The notes under the pieces: generated by a model
What the model was told of the DNA's origin: nothing
Seen by the model: only the letters and a program-made list of their open reading frames with translations
The model's database searches: none
Program-made: the position numbers and the translations under genes
Shown here: positions 36,929 through 46,781 of the stretch, one piece after another
How positions within the stretch are numbered: position 1 is the stretch's first letter
Layout: each line of letters opens with the position of its first letter
From: Aerolutibacter ruishenii
Lineage (GTDB): Bacteria; Pseudomonadota; Gammaproteobacteria; Xanthomonadales; Xanthomonadaceae
DNA length: 64,000 bases
Direction of reading: 5' to 3'
Assembly (NCBI RefSeq): GCF_007830115.1
Contig: NZ_VLKP01000005.1
Span: 124,001-188,000, forward strand

Positions 36929-36935
36929 GGCCGAA

Positions 36936-36951
36936 GTTCCATATTCAGAAC
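36936..36951. promoter_or_regulatory. candidate LysR-type operator between LysR and azoR
   Basis: The interrupted palindrome GTTC-N8-GAAC contains the T-N11-A core of LysR boxes. It lies 8 bases upstream of the regulator's ATG and about 100 bases before azoR, a position suited to autorepression plus activation of azoR. Confidence 0.45.
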
Positions 36952-37052
36952 ATTTCGTGGCATTTGATCAGGTTTATCCCACGCAAGCAACGGCATACCG
37001 TGTATCGCAAGGCGGCCAGCTGGCCGCGCCACCCACACGACAAGGCCACACC

Positions 37053-37631
37053 ATGAAGCTCCTGCATATCGACTCCAGCGCCCTGGGCGCCAACTCCGTC
37101 ACCCGTGACCTGAGCGCGGCGGTCGTCGCCCGCTGGCAGGATGCCGTACCGGACCTGTCGGTCCAGTATCGCGACCTGGACGCCAACCCGGTGCCGCACC
37201 TGACCCGCGGCTCGCTGGCCGGCACCAATGCCGAGGAAGCAGCCAAGGCCGCGGCGGTACTGGAGCAGTTCCTGGCGGCGGACGTCATCGTCATCGGGGT
37301 GCCGATGTACAACTTCGGCATCCCCTCCACGCTGAAGGCCTGGATTGACCGCATTGCGGTGGCCGGCAAGACGTTCCGCTACACCGAGAATGGCCCCGAA
37401 GGCCTGGCCGGCGGCAAGAAGGTGATCGTCGCCAGCGGTCGCGGCGGCCTGCACACCGGTGCACCCAGTGACTTCCAGGAGCCGTACCTGACCTTCGTGC
37501 TCGGCTTCCTCGGCATCACCGACGTGGAGTTCGTACGTGCCGAAGGCGTGGCCTATTCCCCGGAACACCGCACCACGGCCATTGCCGAGGCCAAGGCCGC
37601 GATTGCATCCCCGCTGGCCAAGGCCGCCTGA
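37053..37631 (+). CDS. azoR: FMN-dependent NADH-azoreductase
   Basis: A 192-residue flavodoxin-fold enzyme beginning [21 protein letters not shown], the AzoR N-terminus that binds FMN phosphate. [28 protein letters not shown] (about residues 90-117) and SGRGG (about 138) are further family motifs. AzoR reduces azo dyes and quinones with NADH in the cytoplasm and protects against thiol-reactive quinones. The ATG at 37053 is chosen over the upstream in-frame codon at 36915, which would run through the regulator's promoter. A strong terminator follows at 37689. Confidence 0.93.
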   Translation: MKLLHIDSSALGANSVTRDLSAAVVARWQDAVPDLSVQYRDLDANPVPHLTRGSLAGTNAEEAAKAAAVLEQFLAADVIVIGVPMYNFGIPSTLKAWIDRIAVAGKTFRYTENGPEGLAGGKKVIVASGRGGLHTGAPSDFQEPYLTFVLGFLGITDVEFVRAEGVAYSPEHRTTAIAEAKAAIASPLAKAA

Positions 37632-37688
37632 GGCCCGAGCCCGTCCCCGGCATCCGGTTCTCTCTCCCTCCCCAGACCGGATGCATTC

Positions 37689-37720
37689 GGGCCTGCCCCT
37701 TGGGGCAGGCCCTCTCTTTT
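37689..37720. terminator. Rho-independent terminator after azoR
   Basis: A perfect 11-bp GC-rich stem (37689-37699 with 37702-37712) with a 2-base loop is followed by TCTCTTTT. It lies between azoR and the convergent alkB gene and is the strongest terminator in the window. Confidence 0.85.
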
Positions 37721-37758
37721 CCGGGACGGGGATACGCACCCGTGGAACGCGCACGCCA

Positions 37759-38457
37759 TCAGCCCGCGCAGCGGAACGTCAGGTTGATGCGTATATCGCC
37801 TGCCGCCGGATGCCAGCCCTGCCTGAGTGGTGCGATGCCATGAAAGCGCATGCGCGATGCTCCGCCCCACACCACCACGTCGCCGTGCGCCAGCGCGTGG
37901 CGCTGCGTGCTGTCGCGACGATCCAGGCCACCCCAGAGGAAGCTGGCCGGCACGCCGAGCGATACCGAGACAATAGGCGCCTCCAGACGCGCTTCATCGC
38001 GGTCCTGGTGCAGGGTCAGGCGCGCACCGGGCACATACCGGTTGATCAGGCAGGCGTCGGGATCGAAACCCGGATAACCCGCGTCCGCGGCGGCGCGACT
38101 GGCCAGCGCGACGAAGCACGCAGGCATCTTCGGCCATGGCTGCCCGCTGCACGGATCCAGGCGCTCGTAGCGATAGCCCCGCCGGTCGCTCACCCAGCCC
38201 ATCCGGCCACAGTTGGTCATCGCCACGGACATACGGAAGCCGCCGGGCGTCGTGAGATGGCGAAACGGCGCGGCGTGGGCGATCGCATCCACGGCCTGCA
38301 TCAACGCGGCGTCCACGTCCAGGGCGAATCCCCGCAACAGCCACGCCCCGTCAGAGAGCGGCACACGCTCGCCAGCGACCGGGGTGGCGATGCCGCCATC
38401 GAACAGGTCGGCGGTCCCGGCGGCCTGGCCCCACGCGTGCTCACGCGAACTGGTCAT
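37759..38457 (-). CDS. alkB: DNA oxidative demethylase AlkB
   Basis: A 232-residue Fe(II)/2-oxoglutarate dioxygenase. The iron ligands are H150 and D152 (LHQDRDE) and H206 (MRFHGIAP). The 2-oxoglutarate-binding arginine lies in the closing motif RINLTFR. The nucleotide-recognition segment with RYERLDPCSGQPWPKMP precedes them. It repairs 1-methyladenine and 3-methylcytosine by oxidative demethylation. The frame stays open far upstream over serS, but the ATG at 38457 gives a family-length protein. It follows serS on the same strand after about 75 bases. No Ada-like regulator is adjacent. Confidence 0.92.
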   Translation of the reverse strand: MTSSREHAWGQAAGTADLFDGGIATPVAGERVPLSDGAWLLRGFALDVDAALMQAVDAIAHAAPFRHLTTPGGFRMSVAMTNCGRMGWVSDRRGYRYERLDPCSGQPWPKMPACFVALASRAAADAGYPGFDPDACLINRYVPGARLTLHQDRDEARLEAPIVSVSLGVPASFLWGGLDRRDSTQRHALAHGDVVVWGGASRMRFHGIAPLRQGWHPAAGDIRINLTFRCAG

Positions 38458-38531
38458 GGCGATGCATCCATCTCGTGCAACGGGAGGTGCTTCCCCACCG
38501 GAGGAAACACACCATCCGTGCCAACGCGGCC

Positions 38532-39887
<1,356 letters not shown>

Positions 39888-39967
39888 TTATCGCAGCCTT
39901 GGCCCCCGATTGACGTTTTGTTAAGCCAACCGACGGCAACAATCGGCATCAGCCGTCTGGACCGCGC

Positions 39968-40630
39968 ATGTCGACACCCTCCTCCCTGCCTCCGCGCCGT
40001 GTTTTCAACATCACCGACTGGAAGCCATCCGCCCGCTCGCTACTGTGGGTGCTGTTGGCTTTCGTCGCCGGGCTGTTGCTCTTTGCCTGGGCCATCTCGG
40101 GCGGACGCAAGGAGGACTTTTTCCGCGCCAATCAGACGCCGCCGACCGCGTTGCCACGCGTGTATGCCCCGCTGCCGGCGCCCTTGCCAGCCGGCGATGC
40201 GTCCGGCGCCGCCAGCGGCATGGGCAAACAGCCCGATACCGCACGCGAATCCGCCGAACGCCCGTTCGTGGTGGAAACCCCGCGCCCACCGCCGCCGCCT
40301 GCCGCACCGGCCGCGCCAACGGTATCCGACAGCCCCGTGCCCAGCACCCGGGCCACCACCCTGCCGATGCCCATCGCGGGCCAGACGCCGGCGCCGCGCT
40401 ACCCCCGCCGAGCGCTGCGGCGCGGTGAGGCCGGCACCGTGCGCGTGCGCGTGGAAGTCGGGGCTGACGGCCGCCCGGCACAGGTCACGGTGGCGCAAGC
40501 CAGCGGTTCCCGCGACCTGGACCGCGCCGCGGTGGAGGCGGTGCGACGTTGGCGCTTCCACCCGGCGCGTCGTGACGGCCAACCGGTATCGGGCACGGTG
40601 ATCGTGCCGATCAGCTTCTCGCCGGAGTGA
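39968..40630 (+). CDS. tonB: energy transducer TonB
   Basis: A 220-residue protein with the full TonB layout. A single membrane span lies at about residues 24-43 (SLLWVLLAFVAGLLLFAWAI). A Pro/Ala-rich periplasmic spacer (about 55-130) follows, then a TonB C-terminal domain (PAPRYPRRALRRGEAGTVRVRVEVGADGRP, then AVEAVRRWRFHPARRDGQP). It would pass energy from an ExbB-ExbD motor to outer-membrane receptors. No exbB or exbD gene is adjacent, so it is a stand-alone or accessory TonB. It is divergent from serS. Confidence 0.88.
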   Translation: MSTPSSLPPRRVFNITDWKPSARSLLWVLLAFVAGLLLFAWAISGGRKEDFFRANQTPPTALPRVYAPLPAPLPAGDASGAASGMGKQPDTARESAERPFVVETPRPPPPPAAPAAPTVSDSPVPSTRATTLPMPIAGQTPAPRYPRRALRRGEAGTVRVRVEVGADGRPAQVTVAQASGSRDLDRAAVEAVRRWRFHPARRDGQPVSGTVIVPISFSPE

Positions 40631-40653
40631 CCGTAGCCCTCCTCTGACCGCGG

Positions 40654-41967
40654 CTAGCCCTCGTCCAGCGCGAAGCCCGCGCCGTTGGCCAGCGCGACGA
40701 ACCCCGGGAACGAGGTCGCCACGTTCTCGGTGTCTTCGATCCGGACAGGCGCCTGCGCCAGCTGTGCGGCAATCGCGAAGCTCATCGCGATGCGGTGATC
40801 GCCGTGGCTGTCGATCTGGCCGCCACTGATCGCCCCGCCCTCGATGCCTGCACCGTCCGGGGTTTCGCTGACGGCCACGCCCAGCGCCCGCAGGCCGGCG
40901 GCCATCGTGGCAATGCGGTCGGATTCCTTGACCCGCAGTTCCGCCGCACCGGTGACCGTGGTGCGCCCGTGCGCGCACGCGGCCGCGATGAACAGTGCGG
41001 GGAACTCGTCGATCATGTCCGGCACCAGCGTCTCCGGCACGGCAATGCCGTGCAGGGGCGCATGCGTGACCACCAGGTCGGCCACCGGTTCGCCGCCCTG
41101 CTCGCCTGCATGTTCTTCGCTGATGTCCGCACCCATCAGCCGCAGCGCCGCCAACAGGCCGGTGCGGCGCGGGTTCATGCCCACGCGTTCCAGTCGCAGC
41201 GTCGACCCGGGAATCACGCTGGCCGCCACCAGGAAGAACGCCGCCGACGAGAAATCGGCGGGCACGGCCACGTCGGTGGCCTTGAGCACGTGCCCGCCTT
41301 CCAGTTCGGCTTCGCCTGGCGCGAAGCGGATCGGCCAGCCGAAGGCCTGCAGCATGCGCTCGGTGTAGTCCCGCGTGGGATGCGGTTCGCGGATGCAGGT
41401 GGTGCCACGCGCATACAGGCCCGCGAGCAGCAGCGCGGACTTCACCTGCGCGCTGGCCACCGGCAGCGTGTAATCGATGCCCTGCAGCGCCTGGCCGCCG
41501 TGCACGTGCAATGGCGGCAGGCCATCGCCGGTAGCGTCGATGCGGGCGCCCATGCGCGAGAGTGGCTCGATCACCCGACGCATCGGCCGCTTGGACAAGG
41601 AAGCATCGCCCACCAGCGTGCTGTCGAACGCCTGGCCCGCGAGCACGCCAGCCAGCAGGCGCATGCCGGTGCCGGCATTGCCGCAATCCAGCGGTGCGGC
41701 GGCGGCATGCAGGCCACGCAGGCCGACGCCATGCACGATCCGTTCGCTGGCACTGGGCGTTTCGATGCGCACGCCCAGTTGCTGGAACACGCGTGCCGTC
41801 GCCCGGGTGTCCTCGCCTTCGAGGAACCCGGTGATGCGCGTGGTGCCTTCGGCCAAGGCGCCAAGCATGATGGCCCGGTGCGACACCGACTTGTCGCCCG
41901 GCACGCGCAACGTGCCCCGCAGTGGCTGCCCACGGCGGGCGATCCAGTGCGCGGTACTGCCGCTCAC
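40654..41967 (-). CDS. aroA: 3-phosphoshikimate 1-carboxyvinyltransferase (EPSP synthase)
   Basis: A 437-residue enzyme of the shikimate pathway joining phosphoenolpyruvate to shikimate-3-phosphate. Signatures GDKSVSHRA, SAQVK and KRPMRRV resemble the class II type, while two other class II marks are changed (RDYTE, NPRR). The glycine of GNAGTGMR, critical for glyphosate binding, is retained. The gene overlaps hisC by 4 bases and ends the serC-pheA-hisC-aroA unit, so four aromatic/serine/histidine steps are translated together. The start MSGSTAHWIARR is directly at the overlap. Confidence 0.95.
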   Translation of the reverse strand: MSGSTAHWIARRGQPLRGTLRVPGDKSVSHRAIMLGALAEGTTRITGFLEGEDTRATARVFQQLGVRIETPSASERIVHGVGLRGLHAAAAPLDCGNAGTGMRLLAGVLAGQAFDSTLVGDASLSKRPMRRVIEPLSRMGARIDATGDGLPPLHVHGGQALQGIDYTLPVASAQVKSALLLAGLYARGTTCIREPHPTRDYTERMLQAFGWPIRFAPGEAELEGGHVLKATDVAVPADFSSAAFFLVAASVIPGSTLRLERVGMNPRRTGLLAALRLMGADISEEHAGEQGGEPVADLVVTHAPLHGIAVPETLVPDMIDEFPALFIAAACAHGRTTVTGAAELRVKESDRIATMAAGLRALGVAVSETPDGAGIEGGAISGGQIDSHGDHRIAMSFAIAAQLAQAPVRIEDTENVATSFPGFVALANGAGFALDEG

Positions 41968-43130
41968 GCCAGCACCTCGTCGAGGGCGGCGAGCAGGCGA
42001 CGGTTCTCGTCGCGGGTGCCCACGGTGATGCGCAGGCAGTCCGCCAGGCCGTAGCCGCCCATGGGCCGCAGGATCACGCCGCGCTCCACCAGTGCGCGTT
42101 CCACCGCGGCGGTGCGGTCACCGAATTCCACCAGCACGAAGTTGGTCTGTGACGGGAACACGCGCAGGCCACGCGCCTGCAAGGCCCCGACCAGGGCGGT
42201 GCGCTCCTCGCGGTTGCGCGTGCGGACCCAGGCCAGGTGCCCGGCATCGCCAAGCGCGGCTTCGCAGGCCGCCAGTGCCAGCAGGTTGACGTTGAAGCTC
42301 TCGCGGATGCGCTCCATCACCGCTACCAGGCCCGCGGGTGCGACGAAATAGCCCACGCGCATCCCCGCCAGACCGTAGGCCTTGCTGAAGGTGCGACTGA
42401 CCACGAGGTTGGGATGGACGTCGCGCAAGGCCAGGGCGCTGCGGTAGTCGGGCGCATCGGCCAGTTCGGCGTAGGCCTCGTCGATGACCACGATCACGTG
42501 CTCGGGCACGCGCGCGAGGAACGCGCGCAACGCGTCGGCACCCAGCCAGGTGCCGGTGGGGTTGTTGGGGTTGGCCAGGAAGAGCAGCGTCGTGGCCGGG
42601 GTGATGGCGCCCAGCAGCGCCTGCAGGTCATGGCCGGCCGGCATGGCATCGGTGCGTGGTTGCGCCTCGGCCACGCGGGCAGTGGCACCGGCCGCCTGCG
42701 CGGCGAGGCCGAAGACCGCAAAACCATAACGCGGATAGACGACCTCGGCGCCCGGGCCGGCAAACACCTGCGCGACCATCATCAACAGCTCGTGCGAACC
42801 GTTGCCCAGCAACAACTCGTCCTCGCCCACGCCGTGCACGCGGGCGAGCGCGCGCTTGAGGTCGGCGCCCAGCGGGTCCGGGTAGCGGTGCAGTTCGTGC
42901 AGCCGGTCCAGCACCGCGGCCCGCGCCGCGGGCGACGGCCCGTAGGGATTCTCGTTGGAGCCCAGTTCCACCAGCTGCGCGGCGCCAGACTGCCGGCGCA
43001 GGGCGACCAGGTCGTGGCCGGGGTCGTAGGCCTTCAGGCCCTGCACGCCACGGCTGGCGCGGGCGGCGTACCAGGCTTCGTCGTGGGGCCCCGAACGCAA
43101 CGATGGCGCTTGCTCCATCGCCGCACTCAT
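41964..43130 (-). CDS. hisC: histidinol-phosphate aminotransferase
   Basis: A 388-residue PLP-dependent class I/II aminotransferase. LGSNENPYGPSPAAR marks the substrate-binding start. FLANPNNPTGTW and the PLP lysine segment SRTFSKAYGLAGMRVGY are typical of HisC. It can make L-histidinol phosphate, and in several bacteria the same enzyme transaminates phenylpyruvate. Its position directly after pheA, away from other his genes, makes an aromatic aminotransferase role plausible. The ATG at 43130 overlaps the pheA stop by 4 bases and aroA by 4 bases; the frame extending to 43259 is rejected. Confidence 0.88.
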   Translation of the reverse strand: MSAAMEQAPSLRSGPHDEAWYAARASRGVQGLKAYDPGHDLVALRRQSGAAQLVELGSNENPYGPSPAARAAVLDRLHELHRYPDPLGADLKRALARVHGVGEDELLLGNGSHELLMMVAQVFAGPGAEVVYPRYGFAVFGLAAQAAGATARVAEAQPRTDAMPAGHDLQALLGAITPATTLLFLANPNNPTGTWLGADALRAFLARVPEHVIVVIDEAYAELADAPDYRSALALRDVHPNLVVSRTFSKAYGLAGMRVGYFVAPAGLVAVMERIRESFNVNLLALAACEAALGDAGHLAWVRTRNREERTALVGALQARGLRVFPSQTNFVLVEFGDRTAAVERALVERGVILRPMGGYGLADCLRITVGTRDENRRLLAALDEVLA

Positions 43131-44302
43131 ACGATTGCCACCGGATAGGAGCCCAGCACCTTCACCTGGGTGGCATAGGCGCTGAGGTCCTGCAGGGCCT
43201 GGCGCATGGCCGGCTCGTCGGAGTGGCCACTGACATCGATGAAGAACGCGTACTGCCACAAGCCGGTGTTGCCCGGGCGCGACTCGATGCGGTTCATGCT
43301 CAGCCCGTGGCGCGCGAACGGCTCCAGCACATGGTGCAGCGCACCAGGCTGGTCGTTGATGAACACCAGTAGCGAGGTGCGGTCGTTGCCTGACGGCGGG
43401 AACAGTTCGCGGCCCAGCACCAGGAAGCGCGTGGTGTTGTCCGGGCGGTCCTCGATGGGGCCGGCCACGCGTTGCAGGCCATATACCGGCCCGGCGCTGG
43501 CACCGGCGATCGCCGCCGCATCATCCGCGCTGCGTGCCCGCTTGCAGCCCTCCGCATTGCTGCCCACGGCAATCTTCTCGGCCTTGGGCAGGTACTGGCG
43601 CAGCCATGCCTTGCACTGGGCAAACGATTGCGGATGCGCGTACACGCGCTCGATGTCTTCGATCCGGCCCGAGCGCGACAGCAGGTGCTGGTGGATGCGC
43701 AATTCCACCTCGCCGCAGATCTTCGCCTTCGAGGTCAGGAACATGTCCAGCGTGGACTGGATCGTGCCCTGGGTGGAGTTCTCCACCGGCACCACGCCAA
43801 AGTCGGCGTTGCCCGCTTCCACCTCCTGGAACACCTCCTCGATGCTGCCCAGCGGCATGGCATGGATGGAGTGCCCGAAGTGCTTGTACACCGCTTGCTG
43901 GGTGTGCGTGCCCTCCGGGCCGAGGAAGCCGATCTTGAGCGGTTCCTGCTGGGCCAGGCAGGCGGACATGATCTCGCGGAACAGCCGCACCAGCACTTCG
44001 TCCTGCAGCGGGCCTTCGTTGCGGTCCACCACCCGGCGCAGCACCTGCGCCTCGCGCTCGGGACGGTAGTAGTCCACGGCTGCGGCGAGCTTGCCCTTGG
44101 CCTTGCCCACCTGGCCGGCGTAGCGTGCGCGTTCGGCGATCAGGTCCTGGATCGCCCGGTCCACGCTGTCGATGCGGTCACGCAGCACAGCCAGGTCGAG
44201 CGGTGGCCCCTTGGCAGGGGCGACAGGCCTGGCCCGCTCCGGCGGTTGGGTTGGCGCCTTGCCGGCCTTGCCGCCTTTGGCCAATCGCGGCAACTTGGCC
44301 AT
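43127..44302 (-). CDS. pheA: bifunctional chorismate mutase / prephenate dehydratase
   Basis: A 391-residue fusion. A basic, low-complexity N-terminal tail (about 35 residues) precedes an AroQ-type chorismate mutase domain (about 36-115; LRDRIDSVDRAIQDLIAERARYA). The prephenate dehydratase domain follows (about 120-295; IGFLGPEGTHTQQAV, VPVENSTQG, NTTRFLVL). A C-terminal ACT domain with GALHHVLEPF and the phenylalanine-sensing ESRP motif (about 305-380) completes it. It converts chorismate to phenylpyruvate and is expected to be feedback-inhibited by phenylalanine. The ATG overlaps the serC stop by one base (TGATG) and the stop overlaps hisC, so translation is coupled on both sides. Confidence 0.95.
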   Translation of the reverse strand: MAKLPRLAKGGKAGKAPTQPPERARPVAPAKGPPLDLAVLRDRIDSVDRAIQDLIAERARYAGQVGKAKGKLAAAVDYYRPEREAQVLRRVVDRNEGPLQDEVLVRLFREIMSACLAQQEPLKIGFLGPEGTHTQQAVYKHFGHSIHAMPLGSIEEVFQEVEAGNADFGVVPVENSTQGTIQSTLDMFLTSKAKICGEVELRIHQHLLSRSGRIEDIERVYAHPQSFAQCKAWLRQYLPKAEKIAVGSNAEGCKRARSADDAAAIAGASAGPVYGLQRVAGPIEDRPDNTTRFLVLGRELFPPSGNDRTSLLVFINDQPGALHHVLEPFARHGLSMNRIESRPGNTGLWQYAFFIDVSGHSDEPAMRQALQDLSAYATQVKVLGSYPVAIV

Positions 44303-45387
44303 CAGCCATGCCTCCGCTGGAAGTCCTGCATGAAGGTCGCCAGCGTCTTCACGCCGTCTTCCGGCATGGCGTTATAGAGGGACGCTCGCATGCCACCGAG
44401 GACGCGATGGCCCTTCAACGAAATCAACCCGGCGTCACGGGCTTCGGACAGGAACGGCGCGTCCAGCGAGGCGTCGTGCAGGAAGAACGGCACGTTCATG
44501 CGCGAACGGGCGGCGATCGCCACCTCGTTGCGGTAGAAGCCCCCGGACTGGTCGATGGTGGCATACAGCAGTTCGGCCTTGCGCGCGTTGCGCCGGGCGA
44601 ACTCCTCAACGCCGCCCTCGGCCAGCATCCACTTCACGGTGAGGCCCAGCAGGTACCAGTTCCAGCTGGGCGGGGTGTTGAGCATGGAGTCGGCCGCCAG
44701 GTTGGAGGCGTAATTGAAGATGTCCGCACGCGGCTGGCCGGTGCGGGCCAGCAGGTCGCGGCGCACGATCACCACGCTGATGCCCACCGGCCCGAGGTTC
44801 TTCTGCGCGCCGGCGTAGATCACGCCGAACCTCGACACGTCCAACGGCTCGGAGGCGATGGAGGAGCTGAAGTCCGCGACCAGCGGCACGTCGCCCACAT
44901 CCGGCACGTCGCGGTACTCCACGCCGTGGATGGTCTCGTTGGCGGTGTAGTGCACGAAAGCGGCGTCCTGGGACAGCGACCAGGTGGCCGGCGCAGGCGC
45001 GTCACGGAATCCGTCGGCCTCGGTGTTGGCGGCCAGGTGGATGGTCACGTACGGCGCGGCCTGCTTGAGCGCGGTCTTGCCCCAGTGCCCGGTGACCACG
45101 TAGTCGGCCACCTGCCCCGGCGCGGCGAAGTTGAGCGGGATCAGCGCCTGCGCAGTGGTGGCGCCACCGGCGGTGAACAGCACCGCATAGTCGTCCGGAA
45201 TGCCGATCAGACGGCGCAGATCGGCTTCGGCCTCGGCCGCGACCCGGATGAATTCGGGTCCGCGATGGCTCAGCTCCACGATCGAGGCGCCCGCGCCACG
45301 GAAGTCCAGCATCTCCTCCTGTGCCTGGCGAAGCACCGCCTCCGGCAGGGTGGCGGGACCGGCACTGAAGTTGTAGGCGCGGGACAT
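44302..45387 (-). CDS. serC: phosphoserine aminotransferase
   Basis: A 361-residue class V aminotransferase beginning [19 protein letters not shown], the SerC start. The PLP lysine is in [14 protein letters not shown] near residue 197. [16 protein letters not shown] near the C-terminus binds the substrate phosphate. It makes 3-phosphoserine for serine synthesis and also serves pyridoxine synthesis. It is the first gene of the four-gene coupled unit with pheA, hisC and aroA, an order also seen in Pseudomonas. The frame extends to 45642 over the divergent efflux promoter, but the ATG at 45387 fits the family. Confidence 0.95.
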   Translation of the reverse strand: MSRAYNFSAGPATLPEAVLRQAQEEMLDFRGAGASIVELSHRGPEFIRVAAEAEADLRRLIGIPDDYAVLFTAGGATTAQALIPLNFAAPGQVADYVVTGHWGKTALKQAAPYVTIHLAANTEADGFRDAPAPATWSLSQDAAFVHYTANETIHGVEYRDVPDVGDVPLVADFSSSIASEPLDVSRFGVIYAGAQKNLGPVGISVVIVRRDLLARTGQPRADIFNYASNLAADSMLNTPPSWNWYLLGLTVKWMLAEGGVEEFARRNARKAELLYATIDQSGGFYRNEVAIAARSRMNVPFFLHDASLDAPFLSEARDAGLISLKGHRVLGGMRASLYNAMPEDGVKTLATFMQDFQRRHG

Positions 45388-45495
45388 GGCGGACTCCAAA
45401 CGGCGGGGTCGTTGAGTATGCCGCAGCGCATCAATGCCCGCGGGTTCGGTTTCCAATGCAACAACTGACCACAACATTGGCTGAACCTGAACGCT

Positions 45496-45524
45496 TTGAC
45501 AAAAAGAGAATGATCGTTCATCCT
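45496..45524 (+). promoter_or_regulatory. candidate promoter and TetR-type operator of the efflux operon
   Basis: A consensus -35 box TTGACA (45496-45501) is spaced 17 bases from a weak -10 (CATCCT, 45519-45524). An imperfect palindrome ATGA-TCGT-TCAT (45510-45521) fills the spacer and the edge of the -10. An AcrR-like repressor bound there would block transcription. Two TetR genes lie at the end of the operon. Confidence 0.45.
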
Positions 45525-45578
45525 TCGATGTCTTTTCCGCCCGCCTCCCCCCCTTTCCCCATTCATAAGCCGACGCCC

Positions 45579-46769
45579 ATGTCCCGACCTGCCCTCCGCC
45601 TGGTGCCGCTGGCACTCTCGCTCTCCCTCGCCCTGGCCGCATGCGGCGGCGCCCCCGAACAGCCGCCGGCCTCGCAAGCCGTCCCCGTGACCGTGGTGAC
45701 GCTGCAGCCGCAGGACGCCACCCTCACCCGCGAGCTGCCCGGCCGCACCACGCCCTTCCTTGTCGCCGAAGTCCGGCCGCAGGTTTCGGGCATCGTCCGC
45801 CGCCGCCTGTTCACCGAAGGCGGTGACGTCAAGGCCGGCCAGCCGCTGTACCAGATCGACGACGCGGCCTACCGCGCGGACAACAACAACGCCCGCGCCA
45901 CCCTGGCGCGCGCCCAGGCAGCGCTGGTCACCACCCGCCTGAACGCCCAACGCAGCGCCGAGCTGGTCAAGGTCGACGCCGTCAGCCGGCAGGACGATGA
46001 CAACGCACAGGCCGCCCTGCGCCAGGCCGAGGCCGATGTGAAGGCCGCCCAGGCCATGGTCGACGGCACCGGCGTGACCCTGGGCTATGCCCGCATCACA
46101 TCGCCCATCAGTGGTCGTATCGGCAAGTCCTCGGTCACCCAGGGCGCGCTGGTCAACGCCGGGCAGCCCACGCCGCTGGCCACCGTGCAGCAGCTGGACC
46201 CGATCTACGTCGACCTCACCCAGTCCAGCACCGAGCTGCTGGCCCTGCGCAAGGCCGTGGCCGCCGGCTCGCTGGCCAGCACCGCATCCCTGCCGGTGAC
46301 CGTACTGCTCGAGGACGGCACCCCGCACACCCACGAGGGCAAGCTGGCCTTCTCCGAAGTCACGGTCGACCCCAGCACCGGCAGCTTCGCGCTGCGCGTG
46401 GTGGTTCCCAACCCCGACGGCGTGCTGCTCCCGGGCATGTACGTGCGTGCGGTGGTCGGCAATGGCGAGCGCAAGGGCGCCATCCTGGTGCCGCAACAGG
46501 GCATCGCCCGCGATCCCAAGGGCCACACCTCGGCGATGGTGGTCGGCAAGGACGGCAAGGCCGAGGCCCGCCCGGTCAAGGTCAGCCAGGCCATTGGCGA
46601 CAAGTGGCTGGTCGAGGACGGGCTGAAGGCAGGTGACAAGGTCATCGTCGAAGGCCTGCAGAAGATCCGGCCCGGTGCTCCCGTTACTCCCAGCGAAGCC
46701 GGCGCGCCCGCGCAGGCCCCCGGCGCCAACGCCGCTCCCAAGCCCGCCACTGGCGCGGGCAGCAAGTAA
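45579..46769 (+). CDS. RND efflux periplasmic adaptor (AcrA/MexA type)
   Basis: A 396-residue membrane-fusion lipoprotein. The signal peptide ends in the lipobox ALAAC (cysteine near residue 22). The first lipoyl half reads [30 protein letters not shown], the helical hairpin is Ala-rich, and the second lipoyl half contains [41 protein letters not shown] is the beta-barrel region typical of MexA/AcrA. The C-terminal tail is Pro/Ala-rich. The ATG at 45579 gives the proper signal peptide, so in-frame codons further upstream are rejected. It is first of an adaptor-permease-channel operon. Confidence 0.93.
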   Translation: MSRPALRLVPLALSLSLALAACGGAPEQPPASQAVPVTVVTLQPQDATLTRELPGRTTPFLVAEVRPQVSGIVRRRLFTEGGDVKAGQPLYQIDDAAYRADNNNARATLARAQAALVTTRLNAQRSAELVKVDAVSRQDDDNAQAALRQAEADVKAAQAMVDGTGVTLGYARITSPISGRIGKSSVTQGALVNAGQPTPLATVQQLDPIYVDLTQSSTELLALRKAVAAGSLASTASLPVTVLLEDGTPHTHEGKLAFSEVTVDPSTGSFALRVVVPNPDGVLLPGMYVRAVVGNGERKGAILVPQQGIARDPKGHTSAMVVGKDGKAEARPVKVSQAIGDKWLVEDGLKAGDKVIVEGLQKIRPGAPVTPSEAGAPAQAPGANAAPKPATGAGSK

Positions 46770-46781
46770 GGGGCGCCGCGC

